From: Ichthyophonus hoferi
Lineage: Eukaryota; Opisthokonta; Ichthyosporea; Ichthyophonida; Ichthyophonidae
NCBI GenBank assembly: GCA_002751075.1
Contig: NAOQ01000057.1
Location: forward strand, 8,966 to 68,298
DNA: 59,333 bases
Direction of reading: 5' to 3'
The position numbers and the translations under genes are program-made. Positions 27,901-41,000 of the stretch are shown here, in pieces (position 1 is the first letter of the stretch; each line of letters opens with the position of its first letter). The notes beneath the pieces were generated by a model. That model saw only the letters and a list, made by a program, of their open reading frames with translations, was not told the DNA's origin and searched no databases.

Positions 27901-30175
27901 TCCATACCCTCTCTTACCGCCCCACCCCACCGCACCTACCCTTCTCCTGCAGTCCTCTGGGAGCCGTATGCGTACAATAGTCCTGAACACCTTCTTCCAC
28001 TGTGCCCCCTCCATCCCGTTAGTTCATGTATATCACATTACTTGGTAGACGGCACCTAATCATATCTCCGTGGTCAAGCCCTGAACCAATCCTCGTGTCC
28101 TATAGCAAGGGTTACCAAGCTTGATCTCATACTATACACTGTCCCAAAAGTCACATCTATCACCCTGGCTGTACTATGACCACAAAGTCACAAATAAGCA
28201 GGAGAAAATAGCGCATACCCGAGCATGAGAGGACTATTTGCTTGGATACCTTATTAGTCTTTTTCTACATAAGCACGAGTAGGTTTGTTATGGTAATCAA
28301 GATAGTCACCTACATGTAGGTATTCGTTGTTGGAACGAAAGATGGGAAACAGCATCATGCGACATAGCAGTTGGCCTAACTGGGCTATTCCTTCCGCACT
28401 CTCCCTTACATCCACCCTCTCTTGTTCCTCCTACCCCACCCTGTCAGAGTCTGCCCATGTACATGTGCCAGCCATGAGATGACCCAGGCACCAATTATTG
28501 CTGCCCCCACTATATCTAATTAGGTTCATTAAGCCTCTTCATATATATGCCCACGATATGTACGTCATTCTCAGGCTTCAATATCACAGGCCTATATTAG
28601 CCTACTGCCCCATTAGGAGAACTAATCACAGACCACATAATAACTTGTAATGGCATGCTTATCACCCTGCACGCACCACAGTGTGGTCTGATGTGTTGTG
28701 ATGGATGTTAGGTAGTGATGCAGTGTAGCGAACAGGGACCTTGGCTGGAGGACAAATTAGCTGGCTGACAAAGTGCCCTGGGGGAGGGGAGAGACCGTTT
28801 CTGTCTGGGCCTTGCGACACATCCTCCTCATTCTCCTACGGCCCCTTCAATTAGTCAATTTAAGTGCCAAGATATAATTGGATAGAAATTCTATACAATC
28901 AATCATTCACTTGCATCATTGAGGGCTTATGTCTATAGTGCGTCACACTTTTAACCGCCAATAGACAGAGGACTAAAAGGGTGGCCATACACCATTACCC
29001 TGCTCTTATGACCTGCATGATATAGCATCCATTTAATTGGCCCGTATGGTCGCATCCATCTTACCATCCTGTCAGCTACCACCCTCAGTATACCTTTCCT
29101 ATTTTAAATACTACATTACCCAATCATCGTTTCTGGGGTAAAAAAGTATACCCTTACCCCATGGCCACAGGGTATGGCAGGAATGACCCTGATTGCTACA
29201 ATAAATACTACAAACTAAACATGTATACAGCATATTTTAATTTATCATATAACACCTGTCCCTAAACCTCATGGTATACAGGTACAGGCACAGACCTAAT
29301 AGGAAGGATAGACCCTCCCATACAATATGCCTACATACCAATCCAATATAAACATATAGAGGTACAAGTACCATCGTCCTACTGTAACGTGGCTGTGATT
29401 GGAGGCGCCTACCTGAACAGGAATCAATGACGGTTTGCTATTAGAGGATTCAAGGGTGTCTTGGGAACCCCCTCTGATTACCTCCCCACCTGGAGAGAGG
29501 GAGGAGAGAGAGAGATCCTATGACCGTGATATGACAATGTTCTATGGGTTATTTCCTCCCCCTACTACCTCTAATCACTATATATGGGTACAAGGAAAGA
29601 CAGTGCTGTTATATATAAGGGGTAAGCGAGAGAATGAAGGCAGACTGTAATGGGAAATAGCCAATAGAAGAGAAAGGGTATAAGTGTTAAGCGTGTGTAA
29701 CTAAGTGGATGAAGAGATGTAAAAAGGAAGTTAAACAGAATGACGATTACAAACATAAATATAGATATTTAAGACAAAAAATAAAAGGGCCCATAAGAAA
29801 GAGGCTTACTGTGCTTAGGTCGTTGATAGGAGTCCTCTCTACAGGATTATCTAACCACCCCAACCCCTTAATGAGCTGAGCCCCTTCCTCCTTCTCAGCT
29901 GATCCGACATTGACACCTACCTTCCAGCAGAAAGCCATTCTGTGCCAAGATGGCAGCCAGACCAGCACTTGCCTGTCGCCGTAGGACCTGTGCCTCGGGG
30001 CCCTGCAGTTGTGTCCTGCTCCGCTCATTAGTATACACCCCTAGCTACCTCCCACCCTCCCCTCCACTTCCCCTGCAATTATCCCTTACTTCAGCCAGAT
30101 GTCTAGTTGGTTCAATCTATTGTTCAAGTCCTTCATAAAATGCTCAACAGCCGCACCTACTGGTGGACTTTCTCC
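24937..30175 (-). CDS. TBC-domain Rab GTPase-activating protein
   Basis: TBC proteins speed GTP hydrolysis by Rab GTPases using an Arg finger and a Gln finger. Both are visible: IEKDLHRT (Arg finger; exons about 27768-27830 and 27453-27543) and GYCQSLNF (Gln finger; about 27092-27155). Downstream TBC blocks follow in order: NEEDAF (about 26965-27040), a micro-exon near 26802-26826, DLECLAVDMLVFDELM (about 26418-26474), RERLPHLHAHM to MAFPQ (about 25910-26062), RVWDSVLFDGDEMLFRVGL (about 25715-25825), then FYSEMK (about 25580-25648). The C-terminal exons are charged (about 25378-25510, 25215-25297) and the last (24937-25032) ends KDMENN. Probable N-terminal exons lie at about 27940-28010, 28312-28425, 29415-29485, 29810-29900, 29925-30030 and 30090-30170, partly coiled-coil-like. 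The start codon and some N-terminal joins are uncertain, and part of that end could be a separate gene. Subfamily not assigned. Confidence 0.8.
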
Positions 30176-30199
30176 TGGTTCTGTTACAACATGCAGGGT

Positions 30200-31440
30200 C
30201 AAGTTAGCTCCGTTTATCTGTCTGTATACATACAGGCAATGGAGAGGAAGCAACATTACCCATTATAAAAATTTAACACTATGTTTTCCCTCTCAATAAG
30301 GGAATGAAGAGAGTGACGAAGTCAATCCACATCCCCTGGCTGGGTCTTTACGCTAGTTTTAACCAACGGGTGTCTGACTGTTTGGATGGTTGCAGCCCTA
30401 GGTGTGCTCTTAACACCGGTGGTTTGCAAAGCGCCTAGTCCTAAAAAAGAAACCCTGTCCTAAATACTATTTCTACAGCTTTAAGATGCAGTGCCAATAA
30501 CAGACCTAGCCGCAACTGGCTAGGAAACCTATAGCGGTCCAACAGTGGCGTTATTATATATATATTATTAACGTTATCAGCGTTGTTACAGACAGTACAC
30601 TGCAAATAAATTAATGAGCCACTTAGCTGCTGTTATGTTATGTTATGGTGGATTATTATATACTAAAAACAAGATGGATTTTTATTGTAGTTAGATTACA
30701 GATGTACTGTTATGTTATGGTGGATTATTATATACTAGTACTAGACTGATTTTTATTGTATATCCTATTATAGATAGACTACAGATGTTACTGTTATGTT
30801 ATGGTGGATTATTTCGAATACAATATATGTTATATCTCGACACCGTTGTTACTATTATCTAATAGATTCAAGGTATCATATCATGACACCGTATTATAGG
30901 GGCTACCACACTTGGTATCAAGTAAGAGGAAGGCACTATGTGAGTGAGGAAACAAAGCTGACCTGTGAGAGGAATAATGTGAAATCTTTTAAAGTATTTA
31001 AATGAAACAAATACTTCAAATGATTCTCTGCCCTTAATAATATTAAAGCCCTTCCTAACAAGACCTGTCTAACGGAGAATTGAGAAAAGAGCCTTCTTTA
31101 TAAGAGGTATACAATACTACAAGCAGTGGGAAAATATTAACGCAGTGTGGATGGCTGGCTTGAAGTTCACTAAAATAACTGCTAGAACTATCTCAATACG
31201 GGGAGGACAACTGACTTTTATTCGAAGATCAAGTCGTTATAGTACTATAAAGTAGACGGGTAGGAGTAAGAAGGAGGAGCGAATAGACAGCAAGGGAATA
31301 GACAAAGAGAATAAAAGTAAGGGTATATTAGATGGGGTTAGGCTGATGGTGCCTGGCGTAGAGTATGTATCATTTATTATATATGAATATTTTTAATTAT
31401 ATATGAATATTTCTAATTATATATATATATCGTTATATAT
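30200..31440. other. Intergenic region between TBC and TMEM143-like genes
   Basis: Likely holds the promoter of the minus-strand TBC gene and the far 3' flank of the TMEM143-like gene. It contains a tandem repeat at 30636-30812 and AT-rich simple sequence near 31375-31440. No gene recognised. Confidence 0.45.
30636..30812. repeat. Imperfect tandem repeat, units of about 72-84 bases
   Basis: The string tgttatgttatggtggatta recurs at 30636, 30708 and 30792. The first two copies are followed by similar blocks (ttatatacta, then gattttattgta-like, then ttacagatgt). This is a local tandem array of two full units and one partial. No coding potential. Confidence 0.75.
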
Positions 31441-31450
31441 ACAGTCTTTC

Positions 31451-31456
31451 TTTATT
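31451..31456 (-). terminator. Poly(A) signal for the TMEM143-like gene
   Basis: AATAAA on the minus strand (TTTATT on the plus), about 300 bases downstream of the TMEM143-like stop codon at 31757-31759. Confidence 0.5.
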
Positions 31457-31756
31457 TCTCTACTCTTTGGAGACACCATAAGCACTCAGTGTGTGGCAGG
31501 TGAACAAAAATATAACTACAACTACAATTACAACTATAACTACAAACTGGCCAATAAGAAGCACACATCGTAGGGCATCTACTACTGTAGGGCCATGGGG
31601 GCTACACAGCTGTTGATCCTGCTAGACAAGCATTGCCGTTTCATAGTACGGTAAACAAAGATTAGGATTAGAAAGATTCGGGTAGTGGGTAGGGAGACAT
31701 AGGTGTCTTGGATAGTATGGACCGCCCCAATGTCTACACGGAGGGCCACTATAGAC

Positions 31757-34700
31757 TAGGCATGATTTTGTTTGTCTTTCTTGAAGGGATTGAGATTGGC
31801 TGCCCCCTTCACCAATGACTTTCCTATTCCTCCCACACTCTTGCCTACTCCCACGCCCGCCCCTACCACGCCTTTGCTGACACCCATCATAGCATTGCCC
31901 ATGGCCCCAACACCATGGCCTACTGCGTGAATGCCTGGCTTATTCTTCTTGGGATGGGCCTTCATACCTGGTGATGGTTGGTAGGTGTGGTTAGATAGGG
32001 CCTTATGCGCCATTCCAATCAGAGACTGGCCTGGGTTTGTGCTACATTAATAGGAAGGCATTTTGAGTAACCAATAAAAATATGGCATTAATAAGAGGGC
32101 TATAGGTGAAAGGCTCCGATGATCTTGTATATGTGGCCATGGCAGTCTAACACTAATGGGTAACAAAACTGCATTGTAACGGAAAAAAGGTCCGCTAGGT
32201 GTTAAAGCATACAGAGGGGAAGTAAATGAAAAAAGAGAGAGGGCGTGCAATAGAAAGGGGGTGAGGTACAGACCAATGTCCATGCTGGCCCACTTTTGGG
32301 CCAAGGTCTGGGTGGCTGTCTCCACAGGAACACAAGAGTACTTCCCTGAGGTCTCCCCCAGAACTACTAGCTGCAAGTCCAATAACTTATGTAGACTATG
32401 TTCAACCTGCAACCAGCCTGTGTCAAACCCTACGCTATAGTCCCCACTGCCACCTGAACATACATATAGTGTGACCTACCTTAAAGTCAATGTCATGATG
32501 GAACTGGGTGAGTAAGAATTCCTCGGCCTTCTCGTCTAATGATTGTTCTGTATGAAGGTAGTAGATGGCGATTGGTTAGGCCGATTTCCCTCCCTCTCCC
32601 ATAGCCCTGTGGCTCCCGATACTCACCATCTAGGGGGCCATGTAGTAGCAACATATAATAGCCCAACACCTGAGGATCCCATGGTTAGCAACCTCCAAAT
32701 ATATACACTTTCCCTCTCCTACTCCTTACACTTACCGCCTCAGAAACCTCCTGTTCCTCACAATTGTGTACAAGTTTGAGAATGAGACTGTCGTTGTTGC
32801 TAAGCATTTTTTCATACAGTGTCTCCATCTGCCACACGACCAATCAGTGCTGTCCAAACGCCCCTACCCACCACCTCTCTTTCCCTGTACCTACCAAGGC
32901 GGCCTCCTGAGTCTGCAGGGCCAGCGCTCTCTGACTATAGGCTCTCCAACCCAACACGCCCAAGCCACCCACAATGGACAGAATTAGCTTGTCACTGAAT
33001 CCACCGGCCTGTAGAAGGCCCCTAGGTGTTAGGCCAGAAAGAATCTCACAGGGAACAGGGTGACCCCGCCACAACATAGCTCAGCCCACTTCAATAGGCC
33101 AGAGCGCCTCTATATTATAGCCAAAAATAAACATACAGGCACTGTACCTACCTCCAAAGAGGAACTGATAATAGTAGCCAAGCCCATAATCACAGTAACC
33201 AGCAACATGACGGAGTCCATAGAGGGAAGCTTGATAATGCGAGCAGGAAACACTAGTTCCAAATCAGCCTATACCCCACCCCCCCGTTAGTGCTGGGCCT
33301 GTCACTCATAGTCCTACCCACAGGCCCCCTGTATATCCAACCCTACAAGCCATATAAGGGCTATGCCCAATGCCCAGTCAGGCATAGTGCGATGGTGAGC
33401 ACTGGTAAGGACTTAGGCACCAGGCATAAGATAGATCATCAGAATGCAAAGCCAACAAATGACTAGCGAATGAACTTTGATCATATACAGGCAGCAGTGA
33501 GTAATCCATGCCACCATCTTCCTGTAAGTCAACTATTTATAGCTCATCTCTGCACTAATCAATAAGGGGGTGGGAGGAAGAGTCATGGCATACCCGGGGA
33601 ATATCATGGAAGTGCTTCAACACAATTTCAGTGCTACCAATAGGCCTGTACACCATCACTATGTCTTTAAAGCTAGGCTCTTGGATAGTATGGGTATCAA
33701 GGATATCTGGGCCCACCCACCTGTAATCAGATGAACCATCTCATGGCAGATATCCCCCACAAGGAAGTGGGACCAAGAGGGTGCTTACAAGACACATTCC
33801 ATGCATTTGACTACAGGCATACAGTGGGGTATGTATGTATATACTCAGAACATGCAGCAACCACCGAACCACCATCTTTATTCAGTAATGACATACAGCT
33901 ATGAGAGATATTAGCAATAAAGAGACGAGGCCCAGTCCTAACACACAGTCTACACGTCCTTACAGTACAGCCAGTCCCTCCCTATACTGACCCACTGGCA
34001 ACAGACGAAGCTGATCAATACGGATACGCTCAATGTTTCTGGAAGCCTCTTCCACTATTGGAGCCCTAGTCAGTAACAGCAATCATACCCTCTTTCTCCC
34101 TTTGGTTCTCTTAGCTAATCTTTCATGGTACATCCATCTAGGCACCGTTGTTTCTCTCATATACCATCCCATATACTGTCCTTTATCTTACGCCATACCC
34201 TTGTGTTAACCTAGCCCTATACTTATTAACTCCGTGACCTAGTGTGGCATGATGCTATATGGCCCCATGCTTATTATCTCGTTCTACAGTCTAATGCGCA
34301 ACCTGCCTACCTTCTTCAGGGTATGCCCCCCTCCACTTTGATCGATAGATACGCTCCTTCTCCACCTCAGAATCCATGACAGGTTTACGACGAGGGGAAT
34401 AGAGGAAGGTGTAGGCAATGGCCAGGGCCATAAGCAGCTCCATCACAGCCCACTTGGCAAAGTCCTCCCACACTGGTTGCCATTATAAGCATCTACCCTT
34501 CTGACACTTCCCCTTCCCTCCTTCCCCCCACATCATGATGACTTACCAATATCCTCTGGAGAGTGGACCAGCTGGTGGTATGCAGCATTGGCGTATACTA
34601 GTACCAGCGCCGCCACCAGCAACTACCCCTATCCTGTTAATAACCATACCCAGTCCTAGCCTACTATCCTAATCCTAGCTTACCATCCTAATCCTACTCT

Positions 34701-37700
34701 ATTATCCTAGTCCTACCCTACTATCCTAGTCCTACCTTACTATCCTAGTCCTACTCTACTATACTAGTCCTACCCTACTATTCTAATCCTACTCTACTAT
34801 CCTAATCCTACTCTACTATCCTAATCCTACCCTACTATCCTAGTCATCCAACTGACTTACACCTACCAAGGTCTTGGTGGATTTAGGGAGAACTATTCGA
34901 CTGTCAACCACCGCGATCTCCTCCTTGGGTCGGGATTTACCTGACAACCCCACACACTACCATCCCTATGTTAGTGCCATAGAGGCTATACCTTGCACGC
35001 CCTGTGATCTTTTTACCTACCTTTCCTATGCTTGTCACTGCCTTCCATACGACATTCTGGACATGGGCTACTATAAGGTTGATTTTCTCCATTACAAACC
35101 GGTCGGTCTTTCTTTCTATCCCTGGGTACGTTATGTCCTATATTAATGCCTCTTTATATCCAACGGGAACAACCCTGTCACAATTGTAGAGTGTTGTTGT
35201 TGTTCCAATGTGTTTCCAGCATTCCACCGGCTATACATGCATATATATATCCTCAGTTCCATATGTACAGAGAAACTAGAAGGTCATATGATCCCAAGTA
35301 TGCCCACCCTACAAGCAGCGTACAGCCTATGCCTTTTATGGTGTCTACAACCCACCTGTACCACGATGGAAGAGTAAAATGTAGTCAGTGATATCAGCCC
35401 TATAGTTGAGGGCTTTGTCGTCAGTTTTGGCCTTTATTCGTTGGAACTGACGCCAAAAGAGTCGGCCATCCACTGCTTGTGTGTCCAGCTCAATGTCTAC
35501 ATTTAGGTTATAGTTCATTCTTAATGCCTGCTCCATCTGGGTTATCCCTCTGCCAGTTAGTCCCCTGTCCTGTACACCTCTATACTAGATACTAGATACC
35601 CATATACATATACAGGTCCCACAGCAATATTCTTATAACTATAAACCATGTAGCCTGAGCTATACAGGACATTGTCTTACCTCGGCCTCTGTCATTAATG
35701 AATAGTTTCCTTTTAGCAGGATAGCAGTCAACTGCTCCACGAACTCATCTTCTCTGGTCTCAATCTCCGCATTCAACAACCGTTCCTTCGCAATACTGGG
35801 GGAATTCCTTTAGTCCTTGTTCACCTCTCTCCCCACACCCCTCTTTCTCCTACTACCTACCGACTGCCTCCCTTTGAGGGGTCAAAGTAAGAGAACAAGT
35901 TAAGAAGGCTTTCAGCACTCTGCCTGAAGGAAACATGGTAGTAACTGTCACCCCCCAGGTATAAGTCCCTGCTCATAAACCAATACCCTCTTCCCCGCCC
36001 TGTAGTCCCAGAGATCACTGTACCTAGCGATGGATCGACATAGTCTCTCTAACTTCTGGGACTCAGTGGAATCTTTATTTTCCCTCCAATGATTAACAAT
36101 AGAATGCACCTGTGGAGGAGGAAATAAAAGCACGTAGAGGCTGGGTTAGATAGGCCCTGGTATAGCGGGGTCTAGAACTACCATTAATGCCAGCCTTAAA
36201 TAGTCTCACTTTATAGCCCAATTACTAGTGGGTAGTATGGTGGAAATACAAATACAACGCAATTACATATCTAATACATATCTTATGATTACCGTGAGTA
36301 TAAACAACCTCTGTATGAGGCTATGTATACATATATATATATATATATGATATTCGCCAGGTGCATAAGGCGAAAGGGAAAGTATATGAAATAAAAAGAT
36401 ATGCAATTAACAATTACATATAAACCCTAGCCCTACCAACTGTGGCCTGTGCACGGAGATGTAGTGGGCTCTGGGCATGGGAAAGTGCTCGGGGTCAGTC
36501 GGGACGGTGGCTAGGATCTGCAGGGATAAGGTAAGCCACTATAGTAACCCCTACAACACGCCTTGCTAGACCATCTAGATTTAATAAAGCAAGGGGTGTT
36601 GTGATTAAAAATTTTTTGTGAACAAAGGTTAGAAACCACTCCTCCCCTAGATATATATAGCCTTAAAGCAACCTAGATATAGTCCAATAACACACCACTA
36701 CATATAGCCCCTATAGGTTGTAATATGTTTGGCAGTATAATGGTGTAATATTATTGGTCCATTTTATAACCTAGACATTCTTAATATGTATTTCCCGTCT
36801 TGTAACCAGTGCCCACTCCCACCCTCTACCCACCTTCCTTATGGTAAATGCAAATCCTTTGCCATCCTTGACTAGTACCTCGTTGCTCTTACTCTCATTG
36901 ATCACATTTAAATCATCAAGTTTTTTTTCTCCTTCATCCTGCTGGTTAATAATCTCTTGTATTAGTGTTGGCTCAAATCCCCTGTTGCCAAGGTACACGG
37001 CTAACCAGTTACCCCTGAGTGTGTCCTTACTATTATTGCCCATCTAGCCCTTCGTACATGTATCCTTCTCTCTGCAGGAGCCACCCTCTTGTCTACCAGT
37101 AAGGCCAATTGAATAACAGTCCAACCAACCCACCCACCACCCTCTATGTTTTTAATTGATCCCTGTTCTGAGGCCTATCCTATGTGTACCTCCCTTTTGC
37201 ACGCGTATAAGAGTTCAGGTATAGCTGTACCCTAAATAATGCACTACACTCCCCTGTTGCATACATGCATATATATATATATATATATATATAAATTCAT
37301 GTCTATATGTTGATTTTAAGGCCTGAAATCCTCTCTGTGCGAGTGCACTATGTATTGTGACTGAACATGTATTTGTGTATAAAGGAAAGCTAGTAAGAAA
37401 GAGGGTCAGAGCATATAACGGGGTAGAAGAATGGCACCGGTAAGGTGTGTATAAATGTAAACAGGTCTAAATTGTATTGGGAAAAAAGGAAAGACAGCCT
37501 GTATTGAAAGGGGAAAAGAAAGATTATATATAGGAAGTGAGAGAGAAAAAGAGGCAAGTGTCGGGGAAGGGAATAACAAAGTAAGTCGGGCACTATAAGT
37601 AGAATTACTTGTAGACAGAACTGCCTTAAAATAAAATAAATGTTGATGGTGTGTAGTTCCTAGGTATGGAAATGAACACTACACTAAGTACAGTAAGAGT

Positions 37701-38018
37701 TCGTCTTTTCATAAAAGCCCTAAATTGATCAGTCAATAGAGCCTATATTATGTTGTGCTTCAGTAAGCATGAAGATTAATTCACCTGTGGTCCTGTAACC
37801 AAGGGCATAACTAACCCGAACCTGTGGAAATGGTAAATAAAAAAGCATGAACATGCTAAACAACTTATAACACGCCATAAGCTAACCTTTTGGGTTGCAG
37901 GAAGGTCCAGGGAGGTAGTTGTGGTGGGTTCAGAACTAGGGTTCGCATGAATAGCTGGTAAGGGGGAACTGGTTGCTACCGCCTCAGTATCAGGACTCTG
38001 GGATGCTGATTCCTCCAT
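31757..38018 (-). CDS. TMEM143-like (DUF3754) membrane protein, one gene or two tandem genes
   Basis: Exons read toward lower coordinates match vertebrate TMEM143, a mitochondrial membrane protein of unknown activity. N-terminal part: 37887-38018 (start MEESAS), about 37784-37821, 36838-37042, 36431-36518, 36019-36110, 35860-35915, 35683-35795 (EDEFVEQLTAILLKGNY) and 35360-35540 (NYNLNVDIELD). Then come KDRFVMEKINLIVAHVQN (about 35050-35150), RIVLPKSTKTL (about 34872-34940) and two hydrophobic exons (about 34556-34620 and 34309-34472). C-terminal part: about 33985-34070, 33595-33722 (FKDIVMVYRPIGSTEIVLK), 33498-33525, 33147-33275 (DLELVFPARIIKLPS plus a membrane segment), 32899-33000 (a further hydrophobic stretch), 32743-32830, 32640-32690, 32478-32548, 32275-32405 and 31757-32043 (Gly/Val-rich, ending KKDKQNHA). 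The core membrane block seems to occur twice, so two tandem paralogues split near 34.1-34.3 kb are possible; an in-frame stop after YPEEGRQVAH at about 34291 would end the first. Confidence 0.7.
34652..34846. repeat. 19-base minisatellite in an intron of the TMEM143-like gene
   Basis: About ten imperfect copies of cctaccctactatcctagt lie between the exon ending KSTKTL and the hydrophobic exon beginning LVAAL. Variation is mainly C/T and A/G in fixed columns of the unit. It lies wholly within the intron. Confidence 0.9.
37268..37292. repeat. AT dinucleotide microsatellite
   Basis: A pure run of (AT) about 24 bases long, in what is probably an intron of the TMEM143-like gene. Similar short runs occur at about 36330-36347, 53203-53228 and 55571-55596. 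Confidence 0.8.
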
Positions 38019-41000
38019 TATCTCTTGAAAAAGAGAACACCAATTGGGAAAATAGCCAAAAAAGTTGGACTATTGGTGTAAGCTAGAAAAACGCCAAGTG
38101 TATAATTATTGGAGTTCAAGGTCTGCTAGCTTGTCGTAGAGGTGGCCAGATGGATTGGCTCAATAAAGAAAGAAACAAATAGGAAAATATAAAAGCCATC
38201 CAATAAACATCAACCAATCGGCTAAGTAATGCCACTAAAAATAACAACCAATAGTATGCGTTTGTAGTATTAATCCTCCCAATCATAGTATATAGATTAT
38301 ACTTAAGTCTTGGCCATCTATTTTTAATACTTCCATGATTACAGGCTTAAAGGCGATCAGATCCTTCCTAATCGACCCGTGTCAACCATTGGTCAAAGAC
38401 GATGGCAATGCGATTAAAGAAGTTTATTGGAAATTATTTGAACATTACAGGCGTAATCTCATTGATTGATTATCCCTATTAATTAATCGCAAAAGGTTGT
38501 TATTAATGGCAATTTTACGCCATAAAAAAGAAGTATAATTCTTTACCTTAAAATGCACATTTTAATATTATATCTATTCTTACCTTTGTTTATCAGACAA
38601 GCAATGCCACAATCTATTTTATCAACATATTTGAGCATTTATCACACTTATCACAACCATCAATGACTATTGTGGGTTTTGCAGTTGGCATCCCTTTTCG
38701 AGTATATATACACCACACATACATAATATTCATATGCTAAGATACTAGATGCATTTAGTGGGTGTCATGCTAGTCATTTTATGTAAAAAATTGCGTATTT
38801 GTCTTATTCTAGACTGGTAATGCGTTCCAGGTCCACTATTTCGCATATCCATGCAATTATATTGTTTAAAGTTCTTGAGAAGATCATGATTTTTTTTGTG
38901 ATGCAAGAATTACCGTTAGGTAATGTCATGAATTAACTTTTATTTACTGCGAATTTATTTGAAAGTAATGTGCACTATCGTGTCCTTAATTGGATGGTTC
39001 GTTAGCTAGTCTATTAATATTACGTCATTGCATAATTTGTATCGACAAATCAATTTAACTTATGAAAGTTATGCAATTAACTGATGTTCAACGATTAAAG
39101 CATTATAGCATTCACTAAAACTAGTAATAAGTAAATATAATATATCATGGAATAAATATAAAGAAGAGAATAATCCCTCATGTACGTACAAATAATACAA
39201 TTATTACAAATACAGAAAGGAAACGGTAGATATAAACCTAGTCAAAGGTACCCATAATACGTAATTTAAAAACACTGCTCTACTCATGGTAGCACACAAT
39301 CGCACTTAAACAGCATATACCATAACAGTTTAGTGAGCGAGACAGTCGTGAGTATTTCGGACAAAAAGATACATGATATACGAAACCTTAAACGTAGCTA
39401 ACTATATTTTTGCGTTAATTGACTCTACATACTTTAAGTCATTAAGGAATCATATATCCTAAATATTTTACTTCTAATATGGATTATTATTGAGATACGT
39501 GAGCTGACCTGTTCTAGATTATTCTATTTCAACCAAATATGTACGTAATTTTGTCTATTTCTAATAGATGTAAATTGTTAAAGTTACCATTTACATAGTT
39601 GAGGATTAACAACTCTCAATTTTTATTGGGGATTTCCATATATAACATCTCCCTGGTAAGGAGCATTCAAAAGTGGAAGAAGGTGCTTGCACCAACCAGA
39701 TTTATTACAACTATAAGGACGTGAACCCACTTCCTAATATAGATATTGACTGTCAGGGTTTACCTGCACCTGTAAAGGAAGCATTCCAACTGCACCTTTT
39801 GCACCAAAGGATCTTTTATGTTTTACATTATTTAATATGATGCAACATGAACTAGTAACGCCGGTGCAATGGATTAAGATATCATCAAGTCCTTAGAGAG
39901 TCTTGCGTGGACTTGAAAAGGCTTACTAAAAGGGGCAAGATAGTTCAGAAAATATGAACCAATGAGATAAGACTATGGTTAGATGGATGATATTATTTGG
40001 TTATAAAATCATTGGCTCTTAGAGTGCGAATAGCATGATGGATTTTGTTACGTATCCTGGAATCATTCTAATTAAAACTTTTTATAATTAATATGCACGA
40101 GCTCACAGACTCATTTTTATATTTCACAAGATATCATGAGCAAAAACATTTTGCCATAGTATTATGGTTGATAAGAACAAAGGTGTTAGTTAGAATTCAC
40201 CTAGGTTATATTACATTCTAGATCTGTTCATCTAGATAACGTTAATACAGAGTACTACAACTCTGAAAATACTTCACTTGCTATGGACATTGAGAAAAAT
40301 AAAAGGATTAGGCTTCTATTAAAATGTAGAACTGGTTTGAACATTGCTGTCATAGCAAAGTAAACAGTCATCACAGGCGATACTGATAATGTTGTTCAGA
40401 CAATTGGCCATCTGACCACTGTTTTAATAACATTAATCAACAGAGCTGATTCAATTAACAAATCACATTGCAATATATTCTAACATTAAATCAAACTCCA
40501 ATAATACTAAGATCTGAAAGGCATTGGCAGATTTCAATATAGACCTCCCATTGGGTGAATTAATTTCGATAGTCACAACTACTTAATTATGCTGATAGAT
40601 ATGTTGAGGTAGAATACTAAATGGGGAAATTAAACAAACCAATAATAAACAAAACAAACACATGCATATTATTTAGTTAGAAATAAATACTAAATTGTAT
40701 AAGTAGGACATATCAGATCTTTTAAATAACTGGTAAGTTATTTTACGAAATTATTATCGGGCGCATACCGATCGCTCATTACATACAATCACGGGATTCG
40801 CAAGGTCTGAATGAATGACTATTGTACACTACGATACTGCGAAAACAAAATCTGGAATACGTAAGCTATCGATTCGTTATAAACATATATTTGATAGTAC
40901 CTATTATATAGCATTTCTTCTAGTTGTGCCATGCTGCTATATATAATATTTGGCCTATAAGAAGCTTAAGGGAATTATAATTGCCATTCTATATAACTGC

